Assembly: GCA_030512295.1 (NCBI GenBank)
Contig: JAULSR010000010.1
Span: 620,001 to 684,000, forward strand
Direction of reading: 5' to 3'
Source of the DNA: Bombardia bombarda
Taxonomy: Eukaryota > Ascomycota > Sordariomycetes > Sordariales > Lasiosphaeriaceae
Length of the DNA stretch: 64,000 nt
The notes below the pieces were generated by a model. That model searched no databases, had not been told where the DNA came from, and saw only the letters and a list, made by a program, of their open reading frames with translations. The position numbers were made by a program, and so were the translations under genes. Of the stretch, positions 53,445-63,690 are shown piece after piece (the first letter of the stretch is position 1; the number at the start of each line of letters is the position of its first letter).

Positions 53445-54590
53445 GGTGACTGTCGGTGTCGGATGTATACTATGATATTATGGTTTACATGGAAGTACCG
53501 AGGTGAAGCACAAGGGTGCGATTGGGTTGATGATACTGTTTGATCGAAAAAAAAAAAGATAAAGGAACAGTTGCTATTGATGAAAGGAAGACTCGGTGTG
53601 TCTTAATAATGTCTGGGCCAGGTCCCAAGACTGGCTAAACCAGTTGCATCAACGTGACGATGAGCCAATGCAATCCATCCAGCGATGCTGGCTGCTGCCA
53701 GCAGCAAGGTTTGGGCATAAAAGACGGGATGACGTGTGCCAGCCAACCACCGCACGCAGACGAGCAGAAAACAATTGGGTCGTTCCTTCATGGTCTATGA
53801 GAATATTGAGACAAAAACATGGTGCATCTTGGGAGATGATGTCATGGGTCATTCGACGGCTTCGTAGATGATGGCGGGGCAGCACTACGATCGGGACCCA
53901 ACCCCTGTCAACCACCTCCAACCGCGCATCGCAGCGCATCGCATTGCGCTTCAACGATAAAAAGGTGCATGTTTGCTATGCACCCTTGTCGTGGATATTG
54001 CAGATGCGTCCAAGACCCTGCCAAGTGGTGTCAACCTCTTTTAACAACATCAGCTTCATGCATTTTTGAGGTGAAAGTCTGAGTAGACACAAGACGGTGA
54101 GTGCTTTTAACCTAAGGTAGGAGCAGGCGCGGGCCAACCACTCGGTACGAGGCTTCTTTGCGCTCAATCATTTCTTGTCTCAACGCTTGTTCGTCATATC
54201 AATATTTTGTTCAAAAATTGGTCGATATAAATATATACAGCAAAGAGAGCTTTTCGAGATGGCGCCTTTCTTTTGCCCTGGCGACTCTGGATGAGGACGG
54301 CAGGAGGTCCAAAGCGGGGCATTTTCGGTCGAGACCCTCCCTCGCCAGGGTAGGGCTCCCGCGACTCATCGGCTGCCTCAGGCCTCAACTGCCCCCGCCG
54401 CCCGGGCCAGCCTGGGCGGGTCCCACCTCCAAACTGGCCGAAAGATTTTCAACCCCGCCATCTTTTGTTTTGGGCTGCGACTATCTGTGCAATTTTCTTT
54501 CTTCGTCGTTGTTCATTTGCACCATCCTCACCACCACATCACCAACATCCCCACCACCAAACCACACACATTTTTTTAAACCTCGCAGCC
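53445..54590. other. Divergent promoter region before EF-1B
   Basis: About 1.1 kb between the MARVEL-like gene and the EF-1B beta gene. It contains GCATCGCA-type simple repeats near 53928-53946 and a telobox-like motif (54345-54355). No gene. Confidence 0.55.
54345..54355 (+). promoter_or_regulatory. Short telobox-like element upstream of EF-1B
   Basis: CCAGGGTAGGG on the coding strand, 236 bp before the ATG. It is the 15-mer found upstream of JIP5 and bL36m with one T missing. It may be chance. Confidence 0.3.
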
Positions 54591-55656
54591 ATGGGTTTCA
54601 CCGATCTCCTTACCGATGCCGGCCTCGCCGGTGAGTTCCCTTCGCCAAGCCCCATTTGCGCGCCCTTCGCAAACCAAACTGCCTGCTAACCTAGACCCCC
54701 TCAGTGCTGAACAACTGGCTTCTTACCCGCTCCTACGTTACCGGGTATGTCTCTTGTTTATGCTCTGCCTTTCGCACATAACCCAACCACTTTCCACCTA
54801 TTTCATGATGATCACATTGGTCCGTGTTTATTAGCAGCGTCAAGAACTGCAAATGATTACACACCCAGCAATAATTGCAACTCTGACTTAATCCCTCTAC
54901 ACTATTCCCCATTTACATCACAACCTATTCCAGCCCAACCAGCCCCACTAACTAACGCCCTGGCATTAGCTACAACGCGTCCCAAGCCGATGTCGCCGTC
55001 TACAAGGCCCTCGGAGCCGCCCCGGATGCCGCCAAGTACCCCAACGCCGCCCGCTGGTACAAGCACATCGCATCCTACGAGGATGAGTTCGCCACCCTGT
55101 CTGGCGACGCCAGCAAGCCCTACACGGTCTATGGGCCCGAGGTGGCCGAGGTGACGCTGAACCCCGCCAAGGCCCCCGAGGCCGCCGCTGAGGAGGAGGA
55201 CGAGGAGGTCGACCTGTTCGGCAGCGACGACGACGAGGAGGAGGATGCGGCCGCCGCCGCGCTCCGCGAGAAGCGTCTGGAGGAGTACCGCAAGAAGAAG
55301 GAGGGCAAGACCAAGCCCGCGGCCAAGTCTATCGTCACTCTTGATGTCAAGCCTTGGGGTATGTTTTTTATTCAAGATTCCAAAAAATGGTATATGTGTG
55401 CTGACGAGTTTTGTTCCTAACTACAGATGACGAGACCGACATGAAGGCGCTCGAGGAGTCTGTCCGCAGCATCACCATGGACGGACTCGTCTGGGGTGGT
55501 GGCAAGCTGGTGCCCGTCGGCTACGGCGTGCGCAAGCTCCAGATCAACTTTGTGTGCGAGGACGACAAGGTCTCCATGGAGGATCTCCAGGACCTGATTG
55601 CGGCTTTCGAGGACTACGTCCAGTCGTCTGATGTCATCGCCATGCAGAAGCTTTAA
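54591..55656 (+). CDS. EFB1: Translation elongation factor 1-beta (EF-1B alpha)
   Basis: Four exons (54591-54630, 54705-54744, 54970-55358, 55427-55656) give 232 residues. The two first exons are only 40 nt each, and all phases agree. The N-terminal GST-C-like segment is FTDLLTDAGL, NNWLLTRSYVTGYNASQADV and KALGAAPDAAKYPNAARW. An acidic linker (EEEDEEVDLFGSDDDEEED) precedes LREKRLEEYRKKKEGKTKPA. The C-terminal exchange domain is KSIVTLDVKPWDDETDMKAL, GLVWGGGKLVPVGYGVRKLQ, ending AMQKL, the usual end of the family. It exchanges GDP for GTP on EF-1A in the cytosol. A highly expressed housekeeping gene; its codon use is strongly C-ending. Confidence 0.96.
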
Positions 55657-57754
55657 ATTAGAAAGTGATATAGTGGTTTTTGATGCCGTCATGAGTAATG
55701 ATACGGGAAGAAGAAAGAAACAGAGCCTGTGTAGTATGATTCTGTTCTTTTTGTGATCTTGGTGCACAGGATGTTTTCTGATTGCTAGGGGATGTGAGGG
55801 AGAGAAGATGGGTAGATATGCCTACTTGAATCGACTACCCGCCGCCCCTTGGCACAATCACTTGTTCTTGAAACGAAATATACATTTTTGACAACTACCT
55901 ACTGGGTTCGGGTTACGTTTGTTATGTTGTTGTGGCGGTGTGTTGTGTAAGGCTGTAGCTTGATGTTGTTGAAGAAATGGCGTTAGGTTGGTTCCTAGTG
56001 TGTGTGACTGTGGTGGTCAAGGTTGGTTGTCGTTGAACGGCTTGTAGATATCTAGACTGCTCGGTCAGATCGGTGCAACGCCTTGTTCTCAACTTCCCAT
56101 GCGTCAATCACTCGGCTCCACGGCTTTCCCCACCTTCGTGGGCCCATGGCGAGCTCGGCTTGTTGCAGCAGTAGTCCCAGGCGTGGCCCGGCATGATGAT
56201 GCATTCCAACGTCCATTACCCGAGACTGAGCAAGTTGTCGGACCGAGTTATCTGGACAGATACCCAGCCGGTATCTTGTAAAGTGACCCAGCCCGAGAAC
56301 GGGATCTACAACCCAGGTTCGTAAAATAAGCGTTAGAGTCCATGTGATTATAGAGCACGGGGCACGCCATGAAGCCTTGGAAGTAGAGTCATTGATAGGC
56401 AACCGGTATCTTGCCAAGGGAACCTGGTCGGAAGTGTGGCATATACACCTAACCTTGGGCTCTGGACGTTGGAGTCCATGATAATGCAACACTGGGCACA
56501 CCATCAAACCACAATAAAGCCATGAAGGTAAACCCGTTCGTTGAACCGAGTCCCGAGTTATTTGGGCAGACACCGATTCTCCTGCATGGTGAGTGAGTCA
56601 GGCCGGGAAACCTGCACCCTAACTTCGTAATAGTAGACGTTGGACATTGGCCCCATCAGATAGATAATGCAACAAGTTCGGTATGTGGTCACGCCATACA
56701 AGCCACTCTCCCACGAAGGCATAACTTTTGGACCGTCTTATCTTCGCATCTGCCCGTTCTCTTGCCCGTGGAGCAGAAACTGTCGGACCGAGCTACCTTT
56801 CATGGATACACATTCTCCCCTAATGTGAGTCAGACCGAGAGCAAAGCCTAGCCCACACTCATGTAAGGACGGTTTCTAATTTTATGCCTTGGTGGCTTGT
56901 CGGGCGTTGCATGATTATGGACTCTGCATCTATATCCCGAACCTAGGTTGTAGATTTCGTTTCCGGTCTGACTCACTTATCAAAATACGTTTACCTGTCT
57001 ATCAGCTCGGCATCGTTTGTAATCCGCATATGCGGGTGGACGGGGCGGTTTTAACGGCGGCGTTGTGGGTTGTCAACAGTACGATTGCCGCGCAAATAGA
57101 TAAAATATATCCTCGGTAGTCTTTTCTTGAACTACCCGGTATAATGGAGTCTGGAGATGCATGGATGATATGCGGAAATGGCCTGATCTGCATGGCAGTT
57201 ATGATGCAGAAAGCCACACCCGCTAGACAGATACAATTATATTTCTTCGGCTCTGCGAAGCCACCAAGGATCTCGACATAATGTGCTGTCCTGTGATATA
57301 GGTTCTTGTGGCTTTAGCACAACAGATATCTTCATCGCATGATCAGTCGTCGCCTCGGTATATTACGACACGTCGTCAAGGGCTCTTGACTTATCGAGTT
57401 CTGAGTTTCTTGATTCTTGGAAAGAAAGGCGCACACACATGTGATGTGCTTATCATCAAAGCCTTGCAAATTTGGGGTGATAAAAGTAGAATGCTATGAG
57501 CGATGCCTGCCTTCTTTCTAGTTGAGCGTTGTCATTCATATGCAAGACAGCTGATGGATGCCGTTCGTGCCCTCCTTGCTTGCCCCTTTTATTGAGTTGT
57601 CTACAAAGACGGCAACAAAAAGAGGGAGGGTTGATCTTCTATAGATATTACAAACGACACAGCAGCCAAAAGAAAACCACACCAAGATTTAGCAGTGATT
57701 TTTTAATTAATATATAAATGCCAAAAAGAAAGTGTTGTCTGACGACGGGAATTG
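55657..57754. other. Intergenic with degenerate repeats
   Basis: About 2.1 kb. The repeat array at 56231-56980 is listed separately. The remaining bases show no gene; small open frames (for example 56889-57119) lie within the repeats. Confidence 0.55.
56231..56980. repeat. Degenerate repeat array with one inverted copy
   Basis: A motif made of CCGAG(T/C)TA, a spacer, then GTGA(G/C)(T/C)CAG-C-CCGRRA and a TTCGTA-type end recurs at about 56242, 56554 and 56782. A copy in the opposite orientation lies at 56938-56978: its reverse complement matches 56281-56321 at 33 of 41 bases, and six of the eight differences are transitions. This could be an old mobile element or a tandem family aged by RIP-type mutation. 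No ORF. Confidence 0.55.
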
Positions 57755-57862
57755 AGCCCGACGTGGGGGTCGAACCCACAACCTTGAGATTGTCTAGAGT
57801 CCGAAGAAGAGATCATCGACTGTTTTAAGAGTCTCACGCTCTACCGATTGAGCTAGCCGGGC
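57755..57862 (-). tRNA. tRNA-Lys(CUU) with intron
   Basis: On the minus strand the acceptor GCCCGGC pairs with GTCGGGC (one G-T), followed by the D arm TAGCTCAATCGGTAGAGC, anticodon stem GAGAC, loop TCTTA and, after an intron of about 35 nt, ATCTC, then T arm GTGGGTTCGACCCCCAC. The anticodon is CTT. The intron begins right after the base 3' of the anticodon. Confidence 0.94.
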
Positions 57863-58308
57863 ATTAGATGTTTGGTCGTTGAGTTCTACAGTCAGAGGTG
57901 TGGATTATATGTGCAAAGGCTGTGTGGGTTTTGGTGTGTGGATTGGAAAGGGCAAGCATGGAAACGTTGTCATGATGTCTCCACTTCTTTCGGTCTTGTT
58001 GGCTGGCTTAGCCGCCAGAGAGAAAGTGAACTAAGTCACGCCGAACAACAACCACCACTCATGCATGCCATGTTCGGTTCTATGTCTCCTTGTTCAACTG
58101 GTAAAAAACGGCTGGCAGCCTGGTATTGATCATTATTCCTCGCACCCCCCCCCCCCCCCCGCGGCCCGTTAAAGAAAAGGATAAGAAAAAAAGCCTGGAG
58201 AGCACAACTATGTGTGTCGCGTGCAGCGTGACTGGTATCTCAGATAGAAAATTTTGCTGAACACGCTCAACCAACAACCCGCCGCCAAGACTCCATACTA
58301 CCAGCTCA
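57863..58308. other. Intergenic
   Basis: Flank of tRNA-Lys and 3' flank of the PLAC8 gene; contains the poly-C run at 58145-58160. No gene. Confidence 0.5.
58145..58160. repeat. Poly-C run of 16
   Basis: Sixteen C in a row between a tRNA and a protein gene. Runs of this length are prone to count errors in assembly. Confidence 0.95.
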
Positions 58309-59109
58309 CTACACCCCCTTCTGAGCCTTCTCCACCTCTTGCTGTAGCTTTTGCTGCCTTTGCTGCCTTTGTTGCCGTTGACCCACGGCAGCCATATCCT
58401 CCTGCTTCTTGTACCCTTCCATAATAGGCGCGTTCCTCGCCGCGCGCAGCTTAACCTCGTTGTCTTGCTGAAGGGCAGCGCAGGACCCGCACCAGTATGA
58501 CGTGCAACAGTCGTCCTGCTCTGATCCCTCGATGCCGTACTTCTTGCGGATCTCTCCTCGCTGGTCGAGGATGTGCCTGTGGTTTACGGTTAGTTAGGCT
58601 GGCAGAATTGGTGATCGTCTGCGGGTGGTAGGGGATCATAACGGGCAGGTATAGGGTTGGAAAGGGCCAAGGGAGGGTATTTTTGAGTGCATACGTACAT
58701 CCAACCACAGCCACACAGGCAATTCACGAAGTAAAAGGAAAGGCATTCACTGTTGTGCCAGTTTGCGTCCTTCAGCGAAGGATCACGCATGCGGTCGGCG
58801 GTCCTGCCCGCGACTGTCAAGGGGAGAAGGTTTATGGTTAGCGTTCGTTGACTTAAAGTCGATGAGGGGCAGCCTGGGCTTCAACTCACGATAACACGGG
58901 AGGAACGATGCGAGCAAGCAGCTGCTCCAAGGGGCGCAGTTAAAGAGACCTGTCTCCCATGGGGTTTCCTGAACGACAGTCTTGTCTTGCTGAACAACAG
59001 TCTTGTCGTCCTGAACGACAGTCTTGTCTTCTTGAACGGCAGTCTTGTCTTCCTGAAGGATAGCTTTGTCTTCCTGAACGGCAGCCATGTTGTTGATGAG
59101 ATGCTTCAA
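58309..59109 (-). CDS. PLAC8-family Cys-rich protein with N-terminal heptad repeats
   Basis: Three exons (59109-58890, 58813-58699, 58576-58309) give 200 residues; an alternative start is 7 codons later. The N-terminus has five tandem 7-residue units of the form VQEDKTV (58975-59079), likely a helix. The PLAC8 core follows: WETGLFNC through SSCLLASFLPCYR, the next exon SECLSFYFVNCLCGCGWM, then DDCCTSYWCGSCAALQQDNE, where CCxxxxCxxC is the family mark. The end is Gln/Lys-rich (QQRQQRQQKLQQEVEKAQKG). PLAC8 proteins in plants and fungi are small membrane proteins that move or bind divalent metals or control cell size. A short Cys-rich membrane topology fits. Confidence 0.85.
58975..59079 (-). 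repeat. In-frame 21-bp tandem repeat
   Basis: Five copies of a 21-bp unit coding for VQEDKTV-like heptads in the PLAC8 gene, with few base differences, so recently expanded. Confidence 0.8.
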
Positions 59110-59818
59110 GAGGGAGCTTACTTGAAACCCCGAAAAGGCAAGTATATGATGAAGGACGTGTCAAAAGACGTTGGTAAATGAGCAATGTCGACAGAACAGG
59201 ATAACAGAGAAGACAGTGAAGCGAGACTAGAATTAAAAAAATGAGGGCCGGCATCATTTTGAATGCTGGACCTCTGTGACACATGACTGCCTTGCAGGCC
59301 AAGACAAGAGGATACCATGTCGATACTATAGTAATAACAGTCTAGGGCTGACCGTTTGAGCCAAGTGTATCCTGCAAATCAGTCGTTTAATTGCTTGGTG
59401 TTGTATTTGTGCACGTTTTTCTCGTCAGCAGGGTCCGTGATAAGGTCGAACAATAGATATTGGGTTACATCAAGCGCGACGTTGGTTGGCCAAGGCTACG
59501 TTGAATGGACGCTCCCATGGTATCGCGGCGTCCCGATCTAGCTCGCTGCGATCTGGTGGCTGTCTAGCCCCTGAATTTCTAGCGAGGTTCGCGACAAACT
59601 GTTGCTAAGAAGAGTAGGGGTTCGACAACACTAGGTTAGTGCACTCCGCAAGCGGGGAATCTGTAGATCGGCTAAGGCGTGCCGCCGTGGGACTCAGACG
59701 GGAAGAGCTCGAGCTGACTGAACCGAACAAGCTCAGGGACTGAGATGGTGTTGGCAGTGAAGATAAAATTGGTAAACACGGCGATTGTTTCCCGAAAAAT
59801 AGAATAAAAAAGCAGTGT
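59110..59818. other. Intergenic
   Basis: About 0.7 kb between PLAC8 and NAT4, both on the minus strand. No gene. Confidence 0.5.
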
Positions 59819-60608
59819 TCACTCAGACAACAATGGCTTCTCATTATTGTCGTCGTCTGAACGAACCCGCTTGCTCATAATGATATAATCAGGGGTAAAG
59901 ACCTTGCCAAAGCGGAGCTTCCTCGGGACAGGAGATATCTCGTCTTGTTCAAAGCCCAGCTTCCTGTAAAAGCTCAACCCGCGCTGGTTGGCGACAAAGC
60001 ATGTGAGCATGACCTTTGTGATTGGGGGCAGATTCTTGGCAACGGTGGTGTGAAAGCTCATGAGCAACGAGCCGAGGCCAGTTCTAGCGTCTTTGGTCAG
60101 CTACGCAGCCGCAATCGATCGCGACATGTCAACAGGTATTAACTGAGGGAGGAATAAAGAAGTACCCCTGAAGATCTGGCTCGAGATGAATCTCATAACA
60201 ATAGACGACGGGCTGGCCCTCCTCGTACGTCGGCATCAGCGAGGTGAAGCCGCGAACGACACCGGCGTCGTCCTTGACCAGGATGTATCGCAGCTCGGGC
60301 GACCTCATCTCCTTGCGCTTCTTGTCGGGGTGCCATCTCGCAACCGAGTTCTCGTAGTCCTTTTGGCTCGTCTCCTTGATCAAGTCGAAGCACGCGTCCA
60401 GGTCACGCTCGCTCAGATTGGCGGGCCGCGCCAGGCTGATGGCAGACTTGGCCCCCGTGCGTGGATGCGTCCATTCCGTGACCCAGGGTGGTGAAGAAGA
60501 AGAAGAAGAAGAAGATGGATGCAGGTAGTCAGCGATGAAGTGATCGTCGTCCTTGCGATTGGCCGCTTCCAGCGGGTTGGTCGGCGCCCGCTGCCGCTTT
60601 GTTCTCAT
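59819..60608 (-). CDS. NAT4: N-alpha-acetyltransferase 40 (NatD), histone H4/H2A N-terminal
   Basis: Two exons (60608-60166, 60083-59819) give 235 residues. The start MRTKRQRAPTNPLEAANRK fits; an upstream Met adds four residues. The intron ends at CGCTAG; the two earlier AGs give stops. After splicing the acetyl-CoA motif reads LQGTGLGSLLMSFH (R/QxxGxG type), followed by MLTCFVANQRGLSFYRKLGF. Earlier FDLIKETSQKDYENSVARWH and KRKEMRSPELRYIL are NatD features. The enzyme acetylates Ser1 of histones H4 and H2A at the ribosome or in the nucleus. A poly-Ser run (SSSSSSSS) is a local insertion. Divergent from LYRM2 over about 0.4 kb. Confidence 0.9.
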
Positions 60609-61003
60609 TGCGAGACACAAGACATGAAAATTGGGGGAGTATAATGTTTAAATACAGTCCTTTGATGCAGTGTCACATCATGATGAGGGACGGTTCACGA
60701 CAACGCGGGATGGACACATCCTTGGAAGAAGTCGAGTCGTCGGGAGATCCTCCAGCGGCGTGGTGGTGGGGCCGCCCTGCAGCGGGCGACAGAGGGCCCG
60801 GCTGCAATGACGTTAGGGGCGCTCCTAAATTTGGCCCAGGCCCAGGGGTCTCTATCCAAAATTATTTTTACGGGCCCGGATTCCACAAACACCCACCTAT
60901 CGCCGAATTGCCCCCGTCCAGTCGTCGACGATAATCCCTTGGACCCCAAGGCTGCAAATAATGTCTCCCTAGATAGGAAATAATCTGCTATCCACCGCCA
61001 TTG
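60609..61003. other. Divergent promoter of NAT4 and LYRM2
   Basis: About 0.4 kb shared by two conserved genes. No gene inside. Confidence 0.6.
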
Positions 61004-61475
61004 ATGCGCCTCCCTCCGCCTGCGTCGTGGCATTCGCTCCGCACCTATGCGACGGCAGCCCCACGACCACCGCGTCTCGGCGCGACCCTGAGCTTGGATC
61101 AGGTATGTCTGCCCTTCTATCTTCAAGTTTCCTGATTGTAGGGTGTCAAACTAACCAATTCGTCTTTCAATGGAACCAGTTCCTCATGCGAGCGCGAGTC
61201 TTGTCCTTTTACCGAACCATCGTCAGGGGCACGCGCCGCATCAAGGACCCGACGACTCGGGCCGAGACCAAGAGGTTTGCGCGCGAGGAATTCGAGAGAC
61301 GGCGCGGAGTCACAGACCTTGTTCGTTTTGTCCCATTTGTTGATTCGTCCTCGGCAATGAAATGCTGCTGCTGACACAAGCTGCTGCTGCCAACTGACAG
61401 AGCCATATCCGGTACCTCTTGTCGACGGGTAAGACAGAATGGGAGAGTATGGAGAGGTATATTGATGGTCTGTGA
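61004..61475 (+). CDS. Mitochondrial LYR-motif protein LYRM2
   Basis: Three exons (61004-61102, 61180-61320, 61401-61475), all phase 0, give 104 residues. The N-terminal about 33 residues (MRLPPPASWHSLRTYATAAP) are basic and Ser/Ala-rich, a matrix-targeting leader. The LYR core reads FLMRARVLSFYRTIVRGTRR, where FYR stands in place of LYR, then ETKRFAREEFERRRGVTDL. Exon 3 supplies SHIRYLLSTGKTEWESMERY, the C-terminal family block. LYR proteins bind acyl carrier protein and act in complex I or iron-sulfur assembly. The donor of intron 2 is the unusual GTTCGT, yet the join is required for the conserved end. Confidence 0.88.
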
Positions 61476-61810
61476 CAGTGGGAAAAAGAAAAAACCTGTT
61501 CAGACCACCACTGGCACTCGCTGTACCGGAAGTCAGGCTGCTGCCGTAGTTTTCGTCTGTCCGTGATCCCCATCTCGTGTGATCCGAGACTCACTCATGC
61601 TTAAAAGACGACCAACGTCAAAAGATGTGTGTGAGTGTGCATGATAACTCTATGTTGTACAAATGGCTGGAAGCCCATTTCTCCCCGAGTCTACTCTGGT
61701 TTCCGCGCCAGAATGATCCCACGTCCTCCTCGTATGTATCATACAAGTCTGTCTGTTTCTATAGCCGCGGCTTCCTTCCTCCCGTCGCATCGCCAAGCTC
61801 CCCATTCCAT
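61476..61810. other. Convergent intergenic region
   Basis: About 0.33 kb between LYRM2 and bL36m. No gene. Confidence 0.5.
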
Positions 61811-62366
61811 TTATCCCTGGCGTTGCTTATGTCTTGGGTTCGCGGAGCATATGATGTAGATATAACCGTTATGCCTCTTGCCAGCTTTCCGTCGGACGAC
61901 CTGCAAGTTGGAAGTTTGAGGTTAGCCCAAGCTTTCCGTTTTCCGCCCCTCCTTCCATATCGATCACCGTCGTCGTTGCCGAATGAGGAACACTGCCATG
62001 TCTCACCTTGCAATGCTCGCACCGCTTCTTCACGGAACTGTGCACCTTCATGCCCCTCGTCTGCTGCCTCTGGAAGACGCTGACACCAGTCTTGGCGCCC
62101 AATTCGAGGGCACCGCCGCCTGTTGCCTGAGTCGTTGTCGCCGCGTGTACCGTGGGCCTCGAGCACGACGAGTGCTGGCACGTTGTGTGGTTGGAGAGGA
62201 CCTTTTGCGAGAGGCTGCGGACATGCTGCTGTGACGGGATGGAGGCGGCGGGCGCGGCGGAGGAGGATCTGAGGGCGAGGGCGCGCATCGACGTGGCGAG
62301 CGACGTAGCTGTTGTTGCCAACGCGCCCGACCGCGCGGCTTTGGACAAGATCGGTAGGCCCGCCAT
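61811..62366 (-). CDS. RTC6: Mitochondrial ribosomal protein bL36m
   Basis: Two exons (62366-62007, 61900-61811) give 149 residues. A long Ser/Ala/Arg-rich leader (MAGLPILSKAARSGALATTA) targets the matrix. The bacterial-type L36 domain starts near residue 104: MKVHSSVKKRCEHCK in exon 1, VVRRKAGKRHNGYIYIICSA then NPRHKQRQG in exon 2. The Cys/His set C-x2-C...C-x4-H (zinc ribbon) is complete. The intron falls within the domain at phase 0 with a GTGAGA donor. It is part of the large subunit of the mitochondrial ribosome. A telobox-like site is 198 bp upstream. Confidence 0.94.
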
Positions 62367-62688
62367 TGATGTTGTTGTGCGGAAGGCAGTGGTGTCGCGA
62401 AAGTCGTCGAGAAGCAGCTCTACTTCGCTTGGCTTTGGGTGGTGCCAATGTCGAATTGGGGCGGCCACCTGCAAGTTTCCGGCCCGTTAGCGGCGTCACG
62501 TGCCTGTCACCCTGCTGACACTGGCAGACAAGGGTAGTTTAAAGGTCTTGGCGGAGAATGGATAAACCCTAACCCTGGTCTGCTGGATATAAGAAATCCC
62601 CGTTTCAATGACGATGTCGAACCACGTCTCCATGCTCGGAAACCCCCAAATGGGCGACCATGATTTATGTCCCTGAACCCAATCCACC
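62367..62688. other. Divergent promoter of bL36m and the amidohydrolase
   Basis: About 0.3 kb with the telobox-like motif. No gene. Confidence 0.55.
62564..62578 (-). promoter_or_regulatory. Telobox-like element upstream of bL36m
   Basis: On the coding strand it reads ACCAGGGTTAGGGTT, identical over 15 bases to the JIP5 copy and in the same orientation, 198 bp before the bL36m ATG. It also lies about 110 bp before the amidohydrolase start on the other strand. Confidence 0.5.
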
Positions 62689-63690
62689 ATGACGCCCCCA
62701 CTCATCACCCTCGAGGAGCACTTCTTCTCCGCCTCGGTCCCCAGCGACCTCCAGGAGAGCTACTCGGAGCAGTTCAAGCACGTAAATGGCATCTACGACA
62801 AGCTGTGCGACATTGGCGAGACCCGCCTGCGGGACATGGACGCCGGCCGCGTCTCGCTGCAGGTCGTCAGCCACGCCCCGGGTCTCTATGACCCGGCCGC
62901 CTGTCGGGCCGCCAACGACCAGCTCGCCGCCGCCATCAATGCCGAGGAGGTCCGCGCCGGCGGCAGCACCGGCAAGAGCCGCTTTGCTGGGTTCGCCGTC
63001 GCGCCCATGGGCCACCCGGACGAAGCAGCCGCCGAGCTGCGCCGCGCCATGACGGAGCTGGGCTTTGTCGGCGCCCTGGTGGACAACCACAGCAATGGCA
63101 AGTTCTTTGACGGGCCCGAGTATGATGTCTGGTGGGCGGCCGCCGAGGAGCTCGGCGCACCCGTGTACCTGCATCCTAATTTCCCAGGCGACGACCTGGC
63201 GCCGCGGTACAAGGGGAATTTTAGCGATGCGGCGGCGCTGAGCATGGGATCGAGCGGTTTGGGCTGGCATACGGAGACGGCGCTGCATCTGCTGAGGCTG
63301 TTTGCGTCGGGGTTGTTTGACAGACGGCCGGGGCTCAAGATCATTATTGGGCACATGGGCGAGACGATTCCGTTCATGCTGCAGCGGATACAGGCGCTAA
63401 GTAGGAGATGGGGTGATTTCCGGCGCGATTTCAAGACGGTGTATGATGAGAATGTGTGGATCACGACGAGTGGCGTGTGGAGTGTTGATCCGCTGCGGTG
63501 CATTCTAGCGAACACTAGGATTGATCATATACTGTATAGTGTTGATTATCCATTTCAGAGGAACGAGGTTGGCTTGGAGTGGATTACGGAGCTGGAGGAG
63601 AGTGGGTTGGTGAACGAGGAGCAGCTGAATGCTATTGCTTACGGGAATGCCGAGAAGCTGCTGGGAATCAGAGCTCCGAAGGGGGTTTGA
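62689..63690 (+). CDS. ACMSD-type amidohydrolase (2,3-dihydroxybenzoate/resorcylate decarboxylase-like)
   Basis: A single exon of 333 residues. The start MTPPLITLEEHFFSASVPSD gives the family N-terminus with metal ligands Glu9/Glu10-x-His11. The TIM-barrel continues with GRVSLQVVSHAPGLYDP, GFAVAPMGHPDEAAAELRRA, LGFVGALVDNHSNGKFFDGP, PVYLHPNFPG (His162), IIIGHMGETIPF (His222) and ILYSVDYPFQRNE (Asp286). All the metal and acid/base residues of non-oxidative decarboxylases are present. These enzymes remove CO2 from hydroxybenzoates or related aromatic acids using a zinc or manganese ion. The exact acid is not decided by the sequence. It is not next to the quinate cluster, but both act on aromatic acids. 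Confidence 0.9.
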   Translation: MTPPLITLEEHFFSASVPSDLQESYSEQFKHVNGIYDKLCDIGETRLRDMDAGRVSLQVVSHAPGLYDPAACRAANDQLAAAINAEEVRAGGSTGKSRFAGFAVAPMGHPDEAAAELRRAMTELGFVGALVDNHSNGKFFDGPEYDVWWAAAEELGAPVYLHPNFPGDDLAPRYKGNFSDAAALSMGSSGLGWHTETALHLLRLFASGLFDRRPGLKIIIGHMGETIPFMLQRIQALSRRWGDFRRDFKTVYDENVWITTSGVWSVDPLRCILANTRIDHILYSVDYPFQRNEVGLEWITELEESGLVNEEQLNAIAYGNAEKLLGIRAPKGV

